Below are positions 61,601 to 64,000 of a stretch of DNA of 64,000 nucleotides, piece by piece; within the stretch, counting starts at the first letter, position 1; each line of letters begins with the position of its first letter. The stretch is from positions 1,984,001 through 2,048,000 of the forward strand of contig NZ_CP102382.1 of assembly GCF_024628805.1 (NCBI RefSeq), in the 5' to 3' direction. The DNA is from Paenimyroides aestuarii. GTDB taxonomy: Bacteria > Bacteroidota > Bacteroidia > Flavobacteriales > Flavobacteriaceae. A program made the translations under genes and the position numbers. The notes under the pieces were generated by a model, which had not been told where the DNA came from, did no database searches, and saw only the letters and a list, made by a program, of their open reading frames with translations.

Positions 61601-62589
61601 TCTGTATTTTGATTGTTCTGATAATAATTTTGATGTGATGCAAATTCGTTGGCAGTTTCAACCTTTTTGTAAGCTTCCACAATTTTCTTAACCAAGCGGT
61701 GGCGCACAATGTCTTTATCGTCTAAAAACACAAACCCTATACCTTCTACACCTTCTAAAATGCGCAACGCTTCGCGCAAGCCCGATGTTACTTTTCGTGG
61801 TAAATCAACCTGACCCGGATCGCCCGTAATGATAAACTTGGCATTTTTACCCATACGCGTTAAAAACATTTTCATTTGGCTGTGGGTGGTGTTTTGGGCT
61901 TCGTCTAAGATCACAAACGCATTGTCCAGCGTACGTCCGCGCATAAATGCTAATGGAGCAATTTGAATGATTCCTTTTAACAAGTAATCTTCTAAGGTGG
62001 TTGGTGGCAACATATCGCGCAATGCATCATATAAAGGTTGCATATACGGATCGAGTTTTTCCTTCATATCGCCCGGTAAAAAACCTAAATTTTCCCCTGC
62101 TTCAACTGCTGGTCGGGTCAAAATAATACGTTTTACCTGCTTTTCTTTCAACGCTTTTACCGCCAAAGCAACACCCGTGTAGGTTTTACCGGTTCCCGCA
62201 GGACCAATGGCAAAAACCATATCGTTTTTAAAAACCAAATCTACCAATTTCTGCTGATTAGGTGTGGTGGCTTTAATGAGTTTTCCACCCAAACCGTGCA
62301 CCAAAATTTCATCTGATTTATCCATTCGTTGCGGAACATCATCTAAAATCAATCGTTCAATAATGTTTTCGTTGAGCTGGTTGTATTTATCGTAATACTT
62401 TAAAATACGTTCAAAACGCGTTTCAAACTGATCCAAAATTTCAGCTTCGCCAAAAATTTTCATGGTAGTTCCGCGGGCTACTATTTTTAGTTTTGGATAC
62501 AGCTTTTTAATCACCTCTAAATGTATATCTTGCGGACCCCAAAAATCTTTCGGGGTAATGTGTTCTAATTCTATGATTCTTTCGTTCAA
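61585..62589 (-). CDS. PhoH-like ATPase
   Basis: 334 residues: an N-terminal KH-like/PhoH-specific region (about 1-120) and the PhoH P-loop domain with GPAGTGKTYTGVALAVKALK (Walker A about 131-139), LAFMRGRTLDNAFVILDEAQNTTHSQMKMFLTRMG (Walker B in VILDEAQNT) and TGDPGQVDLP. The PhoH family is linked to RNA metabolism with YbeY; the nucleoside triphosphatase role is by family. Divergent from the SAM hydrolase gene, as usual in Flavobacteriaceae. Confidence 0.9.
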   Translation of the reverse strand: MNERIIELEHITPKDFWGPQDIHLEVIKKLYPKLKIVARGTTMKIFGEAEILDQFETRFERILKYYDKYNQLNENIIERLILDDVPQRMDKSDEILVHGLGGKLIKATTPNQQKLVDLVFKNDMVFAIGPAGTGKTYTGVALAVKALKEKQVKRIILTRPAVEAGENLGFLPGDMKEKLDPYMQPLYDALRDMLPPTTLEDYLLKGIIQIAPLAFMRGRTLDNAFVILDEAQNTTHSQMKMFLTRMGKNAKFIITGDPGQVDLPRKVTSGLREALRILEGVEGIGFVFLDDKDIVRHRLVKKIVEAYKKVETANEFASHQNYYQNNQNTENPTS

Positions 62590-62615
62590 AAGCTACATTG
62601 TTTAATTAAAATAAT

Positions 62616-62623
62616 TAGTTTTG
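62616..62623 (+). promoter_or_regulatory. -7 element of the SAM hydrolase gene
   Basis: TAGTTTTG, a perfect TAnnTTTG 51 bp upstream of the ATG at 62675; faces the phoH element at 62631-62638. Confidence 0.45.
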
Positions 62624-62630
62624 CATATAT

Positions 62631-62638
62631 CAAATCTA
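62631..62638 (-). promoter_or_regulatory. -7 element of phoH
   Basis: TAGATTTG on the minus strand, a perfect TAnnTTTG 42 bp upstream of the phoH ATG. Confidence 0.45.
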
Positions 62639-62674
62639 ATAAAAAAAAACAAAAAACACTAACAAAAAAAGCGA

Positions 62675-63499
62675 ATGTCAATTATTACATTAACAACAGA
62701 TTACGGTATAAAAGATCATTTTGTTGCAGCGGTTAAAGGTAAAATTTTATCGCGCATGCCGTTGGTTCAAATAGTTGATATTTCGCATTGTATTGATTTT
62801 TACAATATTGCCAACGCAAGTTATGTGCTTTATGGAGCGTATAATAATTTTCCGAAAGGTACTATTCACATGGTTTTGGTGGAAGCAGAAATGTTTGATC
62901 AAACATCGTTTTTGCTTGCAAAATTAAACGGTCACTACATTTTAACGGCCAACAATGGTACCATTACGCTATTGGCTTCTGCCGAAGATGCGATTGAAAT
63001 TATTGATTTAAAAATACCCGATTTTTGTTCGGATACCATTTCGCTTTATAATCATGTGGCAGAAAGTATCTTAAACAAGGAACCTTTTGAGGAATTAGGT
63101 GCACCAATCGATTACAACGATTGCGAATTGTTGGTGGAATTGCGCCCAAAAGTTGCAGATGACGAAAACGCCATTAAAGGTTCTGTGATTTATATTGACC
63201 ATTACGGAAACGCTGTTACCAATATCACCAAGGAACTGTTTGAACGTGTTCGGAAAGAACGAAAGTTTGAAATTGCTGCCAAAAGATACCGCATTAACCG
63301 CATTAATGCTTTTTATGGTGATTTTAATACAGAAAACAAGTCGTTGCGCGAATTTGAAGGTGATATGTTGTTTATTTTTAATGATTTGGGTTTTTTGCAA
63401 ATGGCAATATATAAGTCCGATTTAGAAAATGTGGGCAATGCCAAAAGCTTGTTTGGTGTGTCATACCGCGACACCGTAATTATTGAATTTACCGAATAA
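62675..63499 (+). CDS. S-adenosylmethionine hydroxide adenosyltransferase family protein (DUF62)
   Basis: 274 residues, N-terminal Rossmann-like and C-terminal beta-barrel domains as in the SAM hydrolase/chlorinase fold. Family residues are ITLTTDYGIKDHFVAAVKG (about 3-21), VQIVDISHCIDFYNI, YILTANNGTI (about 90), and VIYIDHYGNAVTNITKELF near 170. These enzymes use hydroxide on SAM to give adenosine and methionine. Usually one gene away from the gld genes in Flavobacteriaceae, as here. Confidence 0.9.
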   Translation: MSIITLTTDYGIKDHFVAAVKGKILSRMPLVQIVDISHCIDFYNIANASYVLYGAYNNFPKGTIHMVLVEAEMFDQTSFLLAKLNGHYILTANNGTITLLASAEDAIEIIDLKIPDFCSDTISLYNHVAESILNKEPFEELGAPIDYNDCELLVELRPKVADDENAIKGSVIYIDHYGNAVTNITKELFERVRKERKFEIAAKRYRINRINAFYGDFNTENKSLREFEGDMLFIFNDLGFLQMAIYKSDLENVGNAKSLFGVSYRDTVIIEFTE

Positions 63500-63507
63500 A
63501 TAAAGAT

Positions 63508-63804
63508 ATGTTTATAAGAATAGTTAAAATGAGTTTTCACGAAGAGAAAATTCCGTTGTTTTTAGAGAACTTTCACAGTGTTAAAAACGATATAAGAAAT
63601 TTTCCAGGAAACAATTTTTTAGAGCTTTATCAAGATAAAAGCAATCCAAGTATCTTTTTCACATATTCTATTTGGAATGAAGAAGAAGATTTAGAAAAGT
63701 ATCGAAATTCCGAGCTTTTTAAAGAGGTTTGGGCTTTTACAAAAGCATTTTTTAATGATAAACCCCAAGCGTGGAGTGTTGATAAATTGGTTACATTGGA
63801 TTGA
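63508..63804 (+). CDS. Antibiotic biosynthesis monooxygenase (ABM) domain protein
   Basis: 98 residues: a single ferredoxin-like alpha/beta domain (MFIRIVKMSFHEEKIPLFLENF, FLELYQDKSNPSIFFTYSIW as two pieces, and LEKYRNSELFKEVW) typical of putative quinol monooxygenases. Cofactor-free small oxygenases of this fold act on quinols. Starts 8 bp after the SAM hydrolase stop, so the two are co-transcribed. Confidence 0.85.
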   Translation: MFIRIVKMSFHEEKIPLFLENFHSVKNDIRNFPGNNFLELYQDKSNPSIFFTYSIWNEEEDLEKYRNSELFKEVWAFTKAFFNDKPQAWSVDKLVTLD

Positions 63805-63862
63805 TTTATTCAAAATTGCATAAATTTTAACCACCTTTACACTATTAAATTGAATTTATAGA

Positions 63863-64000
63863 ATGAAAGCATTGTTATTAAGAGAAATCAAATCGTTTTT
63901 TGGTTCGCTTACCGGCTATTTGGTTATCGCCGTATTTTTAATTTTAAATGGAATTTTTCTGTGGATTGTTGACGGATCTTATAACATTCTGCAAAGCGGT
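63863..64000 (+). CDS. gldF: Gliding motility ABC permease GldF, N-terminal part (cut by window edge)
   Basis: The frame runs from ATG at 63863 to the window end: 46 residues reading MKALLLREIKSFFGSLTGYL followed by a membrane helix (VIAVFLILNGIFLWIV). This is the start pattern of GldF, the permease of the ABC transporter GldAFG required for gliding. The preceding gene order (phoH, SAM hydrolase, ABM) is the usual flavobacterial context for gldF. The rest is outside the window. Confidence 0.85.
   Translation, partial: MKALLLREIKSFFGSLTGYLVIAVFLILNGIFLWIVDGSYNILQSG

Overview
The window is an AT-rich chromosomal segment from a member of the family Flavobacteriaceae (Bacteroidota). The evidence is the gliding and type IX secretion genes (gldI, a porT/sprT gene, the start of gldF), proteins with a type IX C-terminal sorting domain, a lipidated TamA-like protein, bacillithiol genes (bshA, ytxJ), an AccD without its zinc ribbon, and many starts preceded by the Bacteroidota -7 promoter element TAnnTTTG instead of a Shine-Dalgarno sequence. 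I see no phage, insertion sequence or CRISPR array. Almost all of it is housekeeping or envelope DNA.

Layout. 1-2.5 kb: the end of a beta-lactamase-fold (probably GH3-fused) protein, then bshA. 2.6-5.8 kb: two tandem, mosaic-related secreted beta-propeller-like proteins. 5.9-11.2 kb: an M28 peptidase, two cyclophilin-FKBP fusions, gldI and a DHH phosphoesterase. 11.3-14.4 kb: an FNR-like regulator divergent from a CcoI-type copper ATPase, with an FNR-like palindrome between them. 14.9 kb: SRP RNA. 15-16.6 kb: glutaminyl cyclase and a thioesterase. 16.6-22.5 kb: a class I ribonucleotide reductase operon (nrdBA) divergent from a class II, B12-dependent reductase (nrdJ). 22.6-29.4 kb: prfA, pyrF, a BtuF-like protein, lipocalin, a DUF202 protein with an FKBP, and murQ. 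29.5-30.5 kb: RNase P RNA and five tRNAs (Leu-Gly-Leu-Gly-Leu). 30.7-46.6 kb: accD, fba, tamL, a TrmH-type methyltransferase, porT/sprT, ubiE, DUF2797 divergent from GH3, and purL. 46.7-55.8 kb: an envelope-glycan cluster of six glycosyltransferase-like genes, an LPS-kinase-like gene and a beta-helix lipoprotein. 55.9-64 kb: ettA, clpB, ytxJ, phoH, a SAM hydrolase, a monooxygenase and the start of gldF.

The most informative feature is on the minus strand at 19478-19550, in the 5' leader of nrdBA. The sequence has the conserved core of a cobalamin riboswitch: a GTGAAAA segment, then a CTGTTGCGCAACTGTAA segment, then a B12-box-like GAGTCAGACC. The inferred circuit is that B12 sensed by the leader RNA turns off the oxygen-dependent class I reductase while the divergent B12-dependent class II enzyme makes deoxynucleotides. 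A perfect 11-bp inverted repeat between the aptamer and the nrdB start codon may be the expression platform.

Several starts were moved to internal Met codons because the longest frames run into upstream promoters or put a signal peptide in the middle of the protein; these choices are stated per gene. Functional names come from recognising motifs by eye, with no database search.
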